Assembly (NCBI GenBank): GCA_022825005.1
Contig: JAJDYU010000057.1
Location: 84,460 to 148,459, forward strand
DNA: 64,000 bases
DNA from: Acidimicrobiia bacterium
GTDB taxonomy: Bacteria; Actinomycetota; Acidimicrobiia; Acidimicrobiales; Bin134
Reading direction: 5' to 3'
Under the pieces are notes generated by a model. It worked only from the letters and a program-made list of their open reading frames with translations, was not told the origin of the DNA and ran no database searches. Below, in pieces: positions 36,501 to 44,844 of this stretch. The translations under genes were made by a program, and so were the position numbers. How positions within the stretch are numbered: position 1 is the first letter of the stretch; each line of letters begins with the position of its first letter.

Positions 36501-39500
36501 CCGATGTGGCGAGCGGCCTGCATGTACTTCATCGCTGTGCCCGCTTCGGCCAGCGACCATCGGGTGTGTACCAAGGGCGCCAGTTCGCCCGCCGCCACCT
36601 GGTCCACCACCCGCTGGAGAGCGTCTCCGGGCACCGCCGGGGTCTCTTGTTTGAGAGTGTCCAGCTCCAAGATCCAGTAGCCCACGTCGGGCCGGGCTGC
36701 GGCCATCTCCTCTTCACTGAGAATGTCCACCCGGGCGAGCTCCACAAAACGGCCGCCTCGGGCCAAGCACGCCAAGCTGGCGTCGATGAAGCCCGGGCCG
36801 GTGAGGCTGTTGAGCACCACGTGGACTCCCTCTCCCCTGGTGGCTTCAAGAATCTCCTCACCGAACTTGGTCTGGCGGCTGTCGAACACGTGCTCCACGC
36901 CCAGCGACCTCAGAAACGCCTGCTTGGGAGCACTGGTGGTGGCAAAAACCTCAGCCCCCGCGGCCTGGGCCAACTGGACCGCGGCCAACCCCACGCCCCC
37001 TGTTCCGGCGTGGATCAAAACCCGCTCGCCCGCCTTCAGTCCGGCCAGATCGAATGAGAGCAAGGCCGATGCAAAGACGGTGGGCAATGTGGCCAGCGCC
37101 GCGGGCGCAACACCCGAGGGGGCCAGCACCACCAACTCCTCAGTGGTGACCGCTTCGGAGCCCAGTGTGCCTAACCCCAATCCCACCACTCGGTCGCCCA
37201 CCGAAACGGTGGACACCTCGGCGCCTACCTCGACCACTCGGCCGCAGAACTCCTCGCCCAGCAAACCCTCGCCGATGACGCCCAGGGAGCGGAACATGTC
37301 CAAGAAGTTGAGCCCGGCGGCTTCCACCGCTACTCGTACGTCCCGCTCTTCCAACTCCGCTGGCGGGTGAGGCTCTGGCTTGACCCCTTCCAGGTCGCCG
37401 CCAGCGTCAGCCGCCAGCATCCAGCTCACTTCTCCCGCGGGATCGGGCAGATTCGGGCGACCCGACCCAACCCCGGCCCGAGCCAATCGGGCCGTCTGGC
37501 GCAGTCCCATGCGGTAGGCGATCTGGGTCTCCGCGTCGGGATAGAGCAGCTCATTGGCCAACTCCGACAGCGGCATCGGACGGTCGGGATCCAAATCGAT
37601 CATCCTCGGGTTGAGGTGAGGTGCTTCGCGGGCCACCACTTTCCCGAGTCCCCAGAGGATTGACCCGGCGATGCCCTCGGCGCGCTCGTGCTCCAGCACT
37701 TGGGCCCCCCGGGTCACCAGCCAAACCCCGTCTGTCGGGGCGGCGTCGGCATCACCCATCCCCTGCAACAGGGCCAGCGCGCTCTGGCCAGCCTGAGCAG
37801 CATCCTCGCCGAGCTGCTCGGTGGCCACCTGCGACCCCCGGCTGTCCAGCGACACCAGGTGGACAACGCCGCGGAGTTCGGTATCAGAGGAAAGTCCCTC
37901 GAAGATCGACTGCCACGACTCCCGTTGGCTCATCGCCACAGAAACCCGGTTGATTCCGGGCTCATCCAGCCCGGTCTGGTCACCGCTGGAGGCGCCTTCG
38001 CCAACCATCACCACCGTCTGATTTCGCGACGCCAACTCCTGCGCCAGGGTCTCGGCTGAACCGCCAGAATCCGATGCCAGTATCCACACGCCGGGCTGCT
38101 CGCTCACCTCTGCCGGTCCCTGAGCCAAGATAACCCCGCGATCGGGCTGTCGGCCGGTGTCAGGCGGGTCCAAGCCCAAGACTTCTGCCGTCGGGAAACC
38201 GGAGTCTCCCAGCGCCTGAAGCCACACGTCGGGGCTGGTCAGGGCGTGATGGGGGCGATAGTGGTCGGCAAACCGCCACCAGCCGTCCAGCGGCCCAAAG
38301 GAGAGGTCCAGCCAGCCCAGGCCGCGGAGGGTCTCCAATGCCACCAGATAGCCCGACGGCGCCAGCAGCCGCCGGCAATTCCCCAGCGTCTCATCCAGGA
38401 ACTGGGTGGCGTGCAGCACGTTGGACGCGATCACCAGGTCGTAGCCGTGCTTCTCGAAGCCCTGCTGCACGGGATCGATTTCGATGTCCAGCACCCGGTA
38501 GTCGATCGACGCCTCTGCTCCGCCGAAGCGTCTCTCCGCCTCGGCGAAGAAACCAGCCGATATGTCGGTGTAGGTGTAGTCGAAGCGCTCGGCGGGAAGC
38601 TCGGGCAGCACCGACGCAGTTGCCGACCCGGTGCCCGCCCCCACCTCCAGCACTCGCAGTCTTCTGCTCTCCGGCAAATCGGCCAGCAGGGCCACCACCG
38701 CGTCGCCGAGCAAGCGGTTCGAGGCCATGGCCATCGGTGCCTTGATGTACATGTCGGCGGCGCTCGGCTCGCCGCTGCCGAACAGCAGCGTCAGCGGATC
38801 GGCATCGCCAACCAACACGTCGGCCAGGGCCCCGCCGGTTCGCCGGAACAAACCGATCTCCACGGCGCCGTGGGGGTATTGGCCCTCCATCCAGTCGGCC
38901 CGCGCCACCGGATCACTGTCCAGCAATTCGGGCAGGGGGTCGTCGGCGCCAACCAACACGGTGAACTCATCCCCGGCCTCCTCCAGCACCCCGGCCTTGG
39001 CCATCATCTCAAGCATCCGGCGGAACAAACGCCCGTGCTCGGCGGCGACCCCCAACTGCTCCCTCAGGTCATCGGGCACCACTGTTTCGCCTGCGGTGCG
39101 CACCCACCCCAGCCGGTGCAGGGTCAGACGGGCGAATGACCACGCCAGCAGTTCGAGATCATCAAGCAACCCGACCCGGCTCTCGGCCTCAACCCCTTCC
39201 GCCGCCAGATACTGGGAGAACGACCCTGAGCCCGCGGCAATGGCGCTGGGGGCGGGCAGGAAATCCGCCGGCAGGATCCCGGGGGCGAGGGGGCGGTCTC
39301 GCCAGACAATCTCATAGAGAAGGTCATCCAAGCTCCCGGCCGCCGACAACAGCGCGGCCCGGGTGGCCCGCTTCACTGTGTAGCCGTCCAGCCCGCCTAG
39401 CACCGCGCCGCGCTGGTCGTAGAACACCAGATCTCCGGTAAGAACTTCTGGGGTCCCTGCTGTCGGCTCTGCGGCTGTCCTCAAACGAGCATGACAAATG

Positions 39501-42500
39501 ATCTGGTCGGGCAGCGGACCGCTCAGCCACAGCCGCTCCAATGCGAAGGGCATGTAGGCCACGCCGTCTTCGGCACCGGCCCCACTGCGGGCCTCGGCCA
39601 TGACCTGGAAGCAACCGTCCAGAAGCAGCGGATGCGCTTCGATGCCGCCTCGGTCTATGGACTCAGGCAGTGACAACTCGCCTAACGCTTCGCCCTCGGT
39701 GGACCAAAGCGCCCGAAGGGTGCGGAACGGAGTGCCGAGCTCTACCCCTGTGCTCAGCCGGGAGCGGTAGAACTCCGCGACATTCTTGGGCTCCAATCCG
39801 GCCTTCAGGCCTTCCAAGTCGACGCTACCGGCCGCCTCAGGCCGCCCGGCTTCGGTATGGGCCAGGCCCTCGGCGTGCCGCGTCCACCCGTCTTCACCCG
39901 GGCCCCGGCTGTAGATCTCGAATCGAGTGGGCACCTTGGGTTCGGCCTCGTCCAACACAAACTGCACTTGGCGGCTTTCGGACACCGGCCCGTCATCTGA
40001 GTCCGACTCAGAAAAGACCATCGGGCTGAGCAGTTGGAGGTCATCGATCACGAAGCTGCGGCCCCTGGATGGGGATGGCCGGCCATTTCCATTGGCCACC
40101 AGCGCGGAAACCGCCATCGTTCCGTACAGCGCGCCCGGCGTGACCACCTGACCGTAAACCCGGTGCTCATTCAGCCATTGCGGATCGGAGGAGTCCATTT
40201 CCGTCTCAAACTGAAGCTCGCCTCGGGGTGATTCGTGGCAAACGCCGAGCAGCGGGTGCCCCGCGCTGGATCGACGCTGCTTGGTCGTCTCGACCCAGTG
40301 GCGCTGGCGCTGGAAGGGGTAACCCGGAATCGAGATACGGCGTCGGGCTTCCCCCTCGAATATGCCGTCGAAGGAGATTTCGACTCCGGCCTGGTACAAC
40401 CCCGCTACCGCGTCGAGGAACCCGCAGCCGTCCACGGGGTCGGGCGTTCGAGACGAGGGACGCTTCATGCTCGACACCACTACCGGGTCGATGCCGCCAG
40501 CCTGGTCCGGCCAAGACAGAACCGTCATGGGGCCGAGTACCGCCCCCGGGCCGACTTCGAGCACCACGTTTACTCCCATGTTGGCCAAGGTCTCGACACA
40601 CTTGCGATATTCCACCGGTTGGCGGGCCAGCCGACGCCAATACGTCCCGTCCATCGCTTGGTCGGGATCCAGCACCTGGCCGGTCATGCTGCTTATCAGC
40701 GTGATCGTCGGCGGGGACACCGAGGAATCGGAAACCAGCGCCTCCACCCCGTCCAAAATGGGCTCCACCATGGCGCTGTGGTACCCGGCGCTTTTCTCCA
40801 ATCGCCGAACCCGCACCTCGTCGGCCTCAAAGCGCCGCAGCACCGCCTCGACGTCGTCCACCGGTCCGCTCACCATCACATGAGTCCCGTTGTCGGCGGC
40901 AATCGACATCCGCGGGTCGCCCGACGCCGCGCATTGCTCCTCCACCGCGGCCGCCACGTCAGCTTTCGCGGTGAACACCGCGGCCATCGCACCGGGCTCT
41001 GGCAGCTCAGCGGTGAGCTTGCCCCGGCCAATGGCGAACCGAAGGCCATCCTCCAGGCTGAGCACCCCCGCGGTGTGGGCCGCCGCGATCTCACCCAGGC
41101 TGTGCCCGACCACCAAATCGGGCCGCACCCCCAATCTCGTCCACAATGCGGTCAGCGCACACTCCGTGGCGTAGATGGCGGGTTGCGTCCACGTCGGATC
41201 ACTCAGATCGCCATCGGCGTCGGGCAAGCCGAACATCACGTCCAGAAGCGAGGTGCCGCACTCATCGCGGAAGACCTCCTCACAGCGATCCAGCACCATT
41301 CGCACTACCGGCTCGCTCTGGTAGAGCGACTTCCCCATTCCAACCCACTGGCTGCCCAGTCCGGTGAAAGCGAAGGCCACCTTCAAGTCGGTACGCGAAC
41401 CCTGTGCCTCATCTTCGGCGCCCACCAGCGCATTGAGCTTCTCTCGCAACGACTCAGCGTCTTTGAACGCCACCCCGGCCCGATGGGAGTAATGGCTGCG
41501 ACCCACCCCGGCGGTCCAAGCCATGTCGGCGAGGAGCTCTTCAGATGGGGAATCAAGACTGTCGTCAAGCCACGTCAGATAGCCCTGGGCCAGATCCCTC
41601 AGGGCTTGGTCTGACTTCGCCGACAAGGGCAGCAACCTCGCTGGCCGCGCCGTGGCGGGTTCCTCCTGCGCCAAGGGCACCGTATCGTCGGCCGAAGAGA
41701 TGGCGATGGGCAGAGGAGAACCCTTGGGCCACCGCTCCTCACCGGGCTGAGCGGGCTGGCCTGCCGGAGGCTCATAGGCCTCCACAACCACGTGGGCGTT
41801 GGTGCCCGACCAGCCGAATCCGCTCACACCGGCGATGGGCAAGCGGTCGGAGCCACCCGGCCAGGGTGTGGGCTCAGACGTCACCTTCAAAGGCACCTGG
41901 TCCCAGTCGATCACCGGGTTTGGATTCTCAAAGTGCAGGTGCCGGGGAATCACCCCCTGCTGCATCGCCAGCATCACCTTCATCAAGCCAGCCGCTCCAG
42001 CAGCCGACTCCGGATGAGCGATGTTGGTCTTCACCGATCCGACGAGCAGCGGTTGATCCCGGTCGCGATCTTGGCAGTAGGCACCGGCGATGGCCCCCAG
42101 TTCGATGGGATCGCCCACCGGCGTCCCCGTTCCGTGCGCCTCGAGGTAGTCCACCTGTGATGACGAAACGCCGGCACGGGCCAGCGCTTCGGTGATCACC
42201 AGTTGCTGGGCCTCTCCACTGGGCACAGTCAGCCCGGTGGAAGCGCCATCCTGGTTCAGCGCAGACCCCAGAATCACGCCCCAAATCCGGTCTCCGTCGG
42301 CTTCCGCCTCGCTGAGCCTCTTCAGCACCATGATCCCGCAGCCCTCGCCTCGCACGAACCCGTTGGCAGAGGCGTCGAATGCCTTGCACTTTCCATCGGG
42401 GGCCAGCATCCCGGCGTTGCCCCGCAAGTGAAACAGGTAGCCCGACAGGATGATGTGTACGCCGCCCGCGAGGGCGAGATCGGCTTCTCCCCTCTGAAGC

Positions 42501-43081
42501 CCGGAAACAGCCTGATGGACCGCGGCCAGCGATGATGAGCAAGCGGTGTCCACCGCCATCGCCGGACCTTGCAGTCCCAACGCGAAGGCAACTCGCCCAA
42601 TGGCGGTGTTGAGAGAACTACCGCTCACCGAGTACAGGCTGAGCGCGGCGTCGGCCGTGAAGGCGTCTGTCTTTATCAGTCCGCGGTAGTCGTTGTTGCT
42701 GATCCCGGCATACACCCCGGTACGGCTGCCCCGGAGCCGCTCATGGTCGATCCCTGCGTCTTCCAGGGCCTGCCAGCTCGTCTCCAGCATCAGCCGCTGC
42801 TGGGGATCCAGCAGCTGGGCCTCAATCGGCGAAATGCGGAAGAACGGGGCGTCGAACTGGTCGATGTTGTCCATCAACCCGCCGAAGCGAAGGGCATCGT
42901 TGTCGACAACGGCGTCGGGGAAGATCTCTCCGATTCGCCCCTCTCCCGAACCGGGAACCCCTTCTGTAACTGTGTTCTTGCCCTCTTCAAGCAGGCGCCA
43001 GAACTCCGACAGGTTGCTGGCACCGGGAAACCGGCAGGCCATCCCGACAACCGCGATCGATTCCCGTGTTCGCGAAGCCAT
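33509..43081 (-). CDS. type I polyketide synthase: KS-AT-DH-cMT-psiKR-ER-KR-ACP, then a KS without AT
   Basis: A 3190-residue megasynthase. KS1 (about 8-432, Cys181 in DTACSSSL, EAHGTGT, NIAHPESAAG); AT (565-860, Ser661 in GHSLGE, later motif AGYHS, extender not assignable); DH (935-1225, HRVYGQVVTP with His973, Asp1155 in DGCFQ); C-methyltransferase (1430-1640, EVGAGTGSAT); structural pseudo-KR (1690-1870); ER (1880-2195, HAGTGGVGLAAVQLA); KR (2205-2385, TGGMGGIG, catalytic Tyr position is His2359 in GQSNHAAAN); ACP (Ser2520 in GMDSLM). Then KS2 (2587-3007, Cys2753 in DLACTSSL, EAHGVGT, NIGHLEGAAG), and the KS-AT linker joins directly to the post-AT linker, where the chain ends. ATG 43081 is used because GGGAGAG precedes it. 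Confidence 0.93.
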   Translation of the reverse strand: MASRTRESIAVVGMACRFPGASNLSEFWRLLEEGKNTVTEGVPGSGEGRIGEIFPDAVVDNDALRFGGLMDNIDQFDAPFFRISPIEAQLLDPQQRLMLETSWQALEDAGIDHERLRGSRTGVYAGISNNDYRGLIKTDAFTADAALSLYSVSGSSLNTAIGRVAFALGLQGPAMAVDTACSSSLAAVHQAVSGLQRGEADLALAGGVHIILSGYLFHLRGNAGMLAPDGKCKAFDASANGFVRGEGCGIMVLKRLSEAEADGDRIWGVILGSALNQDGASTGLTVPSGEAQQLVITEALARAGVSSSQVDYLEAHGTGTPVGDPIELGAIAGAYCQDRDRDQPLLVGSVKTNIAHPESAAGAAGLMKVMLAMQQGVIPRHLHFENPNPVIDWDQVPLKVTSEPTPWPGGSDRLPIAGVSGFGWSGTNAHVVVEAYEPPAGQPAQPGEERWPKGSPLPIAISSADDTVPLAQEEPATARPARLLPLSAKSDQALRDLAQGYLTWLDDSLDSPSEELLADMAWTAGVGRSHYSHRAGVAFKDAESLREKLNALVGAEDEAQGSRTDLKVAFAFTGLGSQWVGMGKSLYQSEPVVRMVLDRCEEVFRDECGTSLLDVMFGLPDADGDLSDPTWTQPAIYATECALTALWTRLGVRPDLVVGHSLGEIAAAHTAGVLSLEDGLRFAIGRGKLTAELPEPGAMAAVFTAKADVAAAVEEQCAASGDPRMSIAADNGTHVMVSGPVDDVEAVLRRFEADEVRVRRLEKSAGYHSAMVEPILDGVEALVSDSSVSPPTITLISSMTGQVLDPDQAMDGTYWRRLARQPVEYRKCVETLANMGVNVVLEVGPGAVLGPMTVLSWPDQAGGIDPVVVSSMKRPSSRTPDPVDGCGFLDAVAGLYQAGVEISFDGIFEGEARRRISIPGYPFQRQRHWVETTKQRRSSAGHPLLGVCHESPRGELQFETEMDSSDPQWLNEHRVYGQVVTPGALYGTMAVSALVANGNGRPSPSRGRSFVIDDLQLLSPMVFSESDSDDGPVSESRQVQFVLDEAEPKVPTRFEIYSRGPGEDGWTRHAEGLAHTEAGRPEAAGSVDLEGLKAGLEPKNVAEFYRSRLSTGVELGTPFRTLRALWSTEGEALGELSLPESIDRGGIEAHPLLLDGCFQVMAEARSGAGAEDGVAYMPFALERLWLSGPLPDQIICHARLRTAAEPTAGTPEVLTGDLVFYDQRGAVLGGLDGYTVKRATRAALLSAAGSLDDLLYEIVWRDRPLAPGILPADFLPAPSAIAAGSGSFSQYLAAEGVEAESRVGLLDDLELLAWSFARLTLHRLGWVRTAGETVVPDDLREQLGVAAEHGRLFRRMLEMMAKAGVLEEAGDEFTVLVGADDPLPELLDSDPVARADWMEGQYPHGAVEIGLFRRTGGALADVLVGDADPLTLLFGSGEPSAADMYIKAPMAMASNRLLGDAVVALLADLPESRRLRVLEVGAGTGSATASVLPELPAERFDYTYTDISAGFFAEAERRFGGAEASIDYRVLDIEIDPVQQGFEKHGYDLVIASNVLHATQFLDETLGNCRRLLAPSGYLVALETLRGLGWLDLSFGPLDGWWRFADHYRPHHALTSPDVWLQALGDSGFPTAEVLGLDPPDTGRQPDRGVILAQGPAEVSEQPGVWILASDSGGSAETLAQELASRNQTVVMVGEGASSGDQTGLDEPGINRVSVAMSQRESWQSIFEGLSSDTELRGVVHLVSLDSRGSQVATEQLGEDAAQAGQSALALLQGMGDADAAPTDGVWLVTRGAQVLEHERAEGIAGSILWGLGKVVAREAPHLNPRMIDLDPDRPMPLSELANELLYPDAETQIAYRMGLRQTARLARAGVGSGRPNLPDPAGEVSWMLAADAGGDLEGVKPEPHPPAELEERDVRVAVEAAGLNFLDMFRSLGVIGEGLLGEEFCGRVVEVGAEVSTVSVGDRVVGLGLGTLGSEAVTTEELVVLAPSGVAPAALATLPTVFASALLSFDLAGLKAGERVLIHAGTGGVGLAAVQLAQAAGAEVFATTSAPKQAFLRSLGVEHVFDSRQTKFGEEILEATRGEGVHVVLNSLTGPGFIDASLACLARGGRFVELARVDILSEEEMAAARPDVGYWILELDTLKQETPAVPGDALQRVVDQVAAGELAPLVHTRWSLAEAGTAMKYMQAARHIGKLVLAGSPIETGRLRDDRTYLVTGGMGGIGCAVAGWLAERGAGAIVLNGRRPPDPEAEETINGLRQQGVTVEVELADATDPSALDQMLARIDANLPPLGGVIHSVGVLSDGVLANQTWEKFEEVLAPKMLGAWHLHRATEDRDLDMFVLFSSIAGVMGNSGQSNHAAANVFLDQLAAHRRSLGLPGQSIAWGAWSGLGEAEEQRERIAVQLEAAGTGWIAPEQGMRAFDHLVRQDVTMAMAAAVDWQAVAEGPDARSLFLEDLLAADASGETQESSVDLLDALGNATAAERDQMLIAHLQRELQAVMRLPDLPDDSAVFADLGMDSLMVVELRNRLNRAFAGEYTVSNTAIFDYPNITGLAQHLSQEFGQAGEAVESREAVQPALPRPVRLDEEGVAIVGMACRLPGAEDLSAYWRLLEAGENTVTDGRQDGGPWEGVLGDPAATDAIYRKGSYIEGLDRFDPLFFRISPKEAWSIDPLQRMLLETSWQAVEDAAIDPERLKSSRGGLYVGIGVSEYRSVIEKRGRTGGHLNTAGSLTVGRVAFSLGLEGPAVPFDLACTSSLVAVHQAVEALRRGEIDVALAGGANVVLSTAVTNALVEADILSLQGQCRSFDASADGYVRGEGCGVLVLKRLSDAEADGDRIWGVVRGSAVNQTGAGLAVTVPSGRAQERVMVEALARAGVAADEVDYVEAHGVGTEVGDSVEASAIASVYGPGREEDRPVWIGSVKTNIGHLEGAAGMAGLIKVVLGMRHRTVPRHLNFSEPSPEIAWEKMPLRVATEAIEWPGDPGRQALAAVNSFGISGANSHVVVEGYQTTADDPDGFSPPWQPVGPPQAVAAEESPFGEGAEPPERRLLPLSAKTPEALRDLAQRYLSWLDEHAEELADAGAATDPLLSDMAWTASIGRSHFSHRAGVVFSDAESLRQQLSALLESDEQQAQSGAAVPANGDDPLEAVAAEYADGQVIQFEGLFQGEARRRISLPDYPFQRQRYWVEAR

Positions 43082-43100
43082 GTTCTCTCCCACTTCGAGG

Positions 43101-44837
43101 CTAGCCAGAGCTTCTGACCTGCACCGTAACGATATCTAAACCGTGGTATTTCTGATGGTTGACCGTTGAGGCGTAGTGCCGCAGCAGGCGAAGCGAGATC
43201 TCCCCCTCCTCCATTCCCTCGGTCTCATCGCTCAAATAGGCCAGCCGGTCTTCGAGATTCTCCTCGTCGAACACCGCCAAGAACTCCAGTTCCACCGCCT
43301 CTCCCTCAAGATGGGCCATGACGATCAACTTGGGGACTTCCTCGGCCCCCTCAACTTCCTCCGACTGCAAAAGGCTGATCAACGTCTCTTCGCCCGCCGA
43401 GCGCAATCGCTGAGCGGAAGCCTCATTCCAGCCCAGCTTCAAAGCCAGCCCTCGGAGGAATCCGTCGATTTCGGGCAGCTTGGACAGGTTCAGATCGGTC
43501 TCTAGCCGTTCCCGAATTCTCGGACTGGTCAAGTCCAAGAACATCGTCAGAGCGATCGCCACCAGTGCTCCAACCAGCACACCGTTGTCGAGCAGCACCC
43601 CCCAAGTGCCGCCCAACAAGTCGGCAAAGATGGTCTGGGTGTCCAAGCCCACGCCAACCGCAAACGCAATGCCCACCACCATTGCCTTTTGGGTATCGAG
43701 GCCGTCTTGCACAACCGTTCGAACGCCCTCGACAAAGAGCAAGCCCAAAGCCGACAGGATGAATGCCCCCATTACCGGACTCGGAATTGTGGTGAACACA
43801 GCCGTCAACTTGGGCAGAAAGGCCAAGCCCACGTAGATGGCGCCATAGGCATACCCCACATAGCGGGAGGCAACCCCGGTGAGGCTGACGAGCTGTACCG
43901 TTCGCGAGGTGTGAACGGTTGACGGGGGCGTCCCGGCTATTCCCGACAGCAGCACGCCCAGTCCATTGGTGTTGAGCGAGCCTTGCACCAAACGGAAATC
44001 GGTCACCCGCGACTGGCGCCAACCAACTTGTTGAACAGCCACGCTGCCGCCGATGTTCTTGATTGCCCCCACCATCGTTACCACCACGAACGCGGGAAGA
44101 AGCGCCCAGAAATCAGGCCCTGGGGTCAGGTCGAACCCCTTGAAACCACTGCTGCCGGGCACGCCAATCCACGACGCATCGGCCACCGAGCCCAATTCGT
44201 AGCCCCCAAACAACGCCACCACAGCACAGCCGGAGGCAACCCCGATGAGCGGCGTCCAAAGCCGCCAGGCACCGGCAACCCGAAACGCCAACCCAGTGGA
44301 AACAATCACGGTGACCAGGGCGGCAACCGGACCGGCGGCGTCGGGGGCATCAGCAGGAATCTCATCGATCCGATTGAGGGCCACCGGCAGAACCGTGACC
44401 GCAATCAGCATGATGACCGTTCCGGAGACGGTTGGGGTGATAACCCGGCGCATGAACGGCAGGCGCCAGGCCAACATCAGATAGGCCAGCGAGGAGACCA
44501 CGATGAGGCTGGCCAGCATTTCTGGGCCCCCCTTGTCCAACGCCAGCACTGAGATGGCTATGAACGTCGGGGTCACCACCATGAGGAACAGGTGCCCGGA
44601 GCCGAACCGCGGAATCTTGCTGGCCTGCAACGCGGTCAGTGCTCCCACGATGATCAGCGCGGCAAACACAGCCCAAGACAGATAGCCCTCATCCTGGCCC
44701 CCCGCCCGGACCGTGATGGTTACATACAACACGACCGATGTAATGGTTACTGCCACCCCTTGGAAGCCGACCGTGAACGCGACCAGCGGCGGGCAGCGGT
44801 CGTCGGTTTCGTAGCGGATAGCGTCGCCTGAGCTCAC
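43101..44837 (-). CDS. NCS2-type nucleobase permease with C-terminal regulatory-like domain (copy 2)
   Basis: A 578-residue protein. Residues 1-430 hold about 12-14 membrane segments with NCS2/SLC23 features: LVQGSLNTNGLGVLLSGIAGTPP near 290, LTGVASRYVGYAYGAIYVGLAFLPK near 325 and the IPSPVMGAF signature near 350. NCS2 proteins import uracil, xanthine or related bases with H+ or Na+. Residues 440-578 form a soluble domain (WNEASAQRLRSAGEETLISLL, then EGEISLRLLRHYASTVNHQKYHGLDIVTVQV) that faintly recalls the RsbW/SpoIIAB kinase fold but lacks clear ATP-binding boxes. GTG start 7 bp after the paralogous gene and a stop 19 bp before the PKS ATG: probably one operon. Confidence 0.8.
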   Translation of the reverse strand: MSSGDAIRYETDDRCPPLVAFTVGFQGVAVTITSVVLYVTITVRAGGQDEGYLSWAVFAALIIVGALTALQASKIPRFGSGHLFLMVVTPTFIAISVLALDKGGPEMLASLIVVSSLAYLMLAWRLPFMRRVITPTVSGTVIMLIAVTVLPVALNRIDEIPADAPDAAGPVAALVTVIVSTGLAFRVAGAWRLWTPLIGVASGCAVVALFGGYELGSVADASWIGVPGSSGFKGFDLTPGPDFWALLPAFVVVTMVGAIKNIGGSVAVQQVGWRQSRVTDFRLVQGSLNTNGLGVLLSGIAGTPPSTVHTSRTVQLVSLTGVASRYVGYAYGAIYVGLAFLPKLTAVFTTIPSPVMGAFILSALGLLFVEGVRTVVQDGLDTQKAMVVGIAFAVGVGLDTQTIFADLLGGTWGVLLDNGVLVGALVAIALTMFLDLTSPRIRERLETDLNLSKLPEIDGFLRGLALKLGWNEASAQRLRSAGEETLISLLQSEEVEGAEEVPKLIVMAHLEGEAVELEFLAVFDEENLEDRLAYLSDETEGMEEGEISLRLLRHYASTVNHQKYHGLDIVTVQVRSSG

Positions 44838-44844
44838 TGTTCCT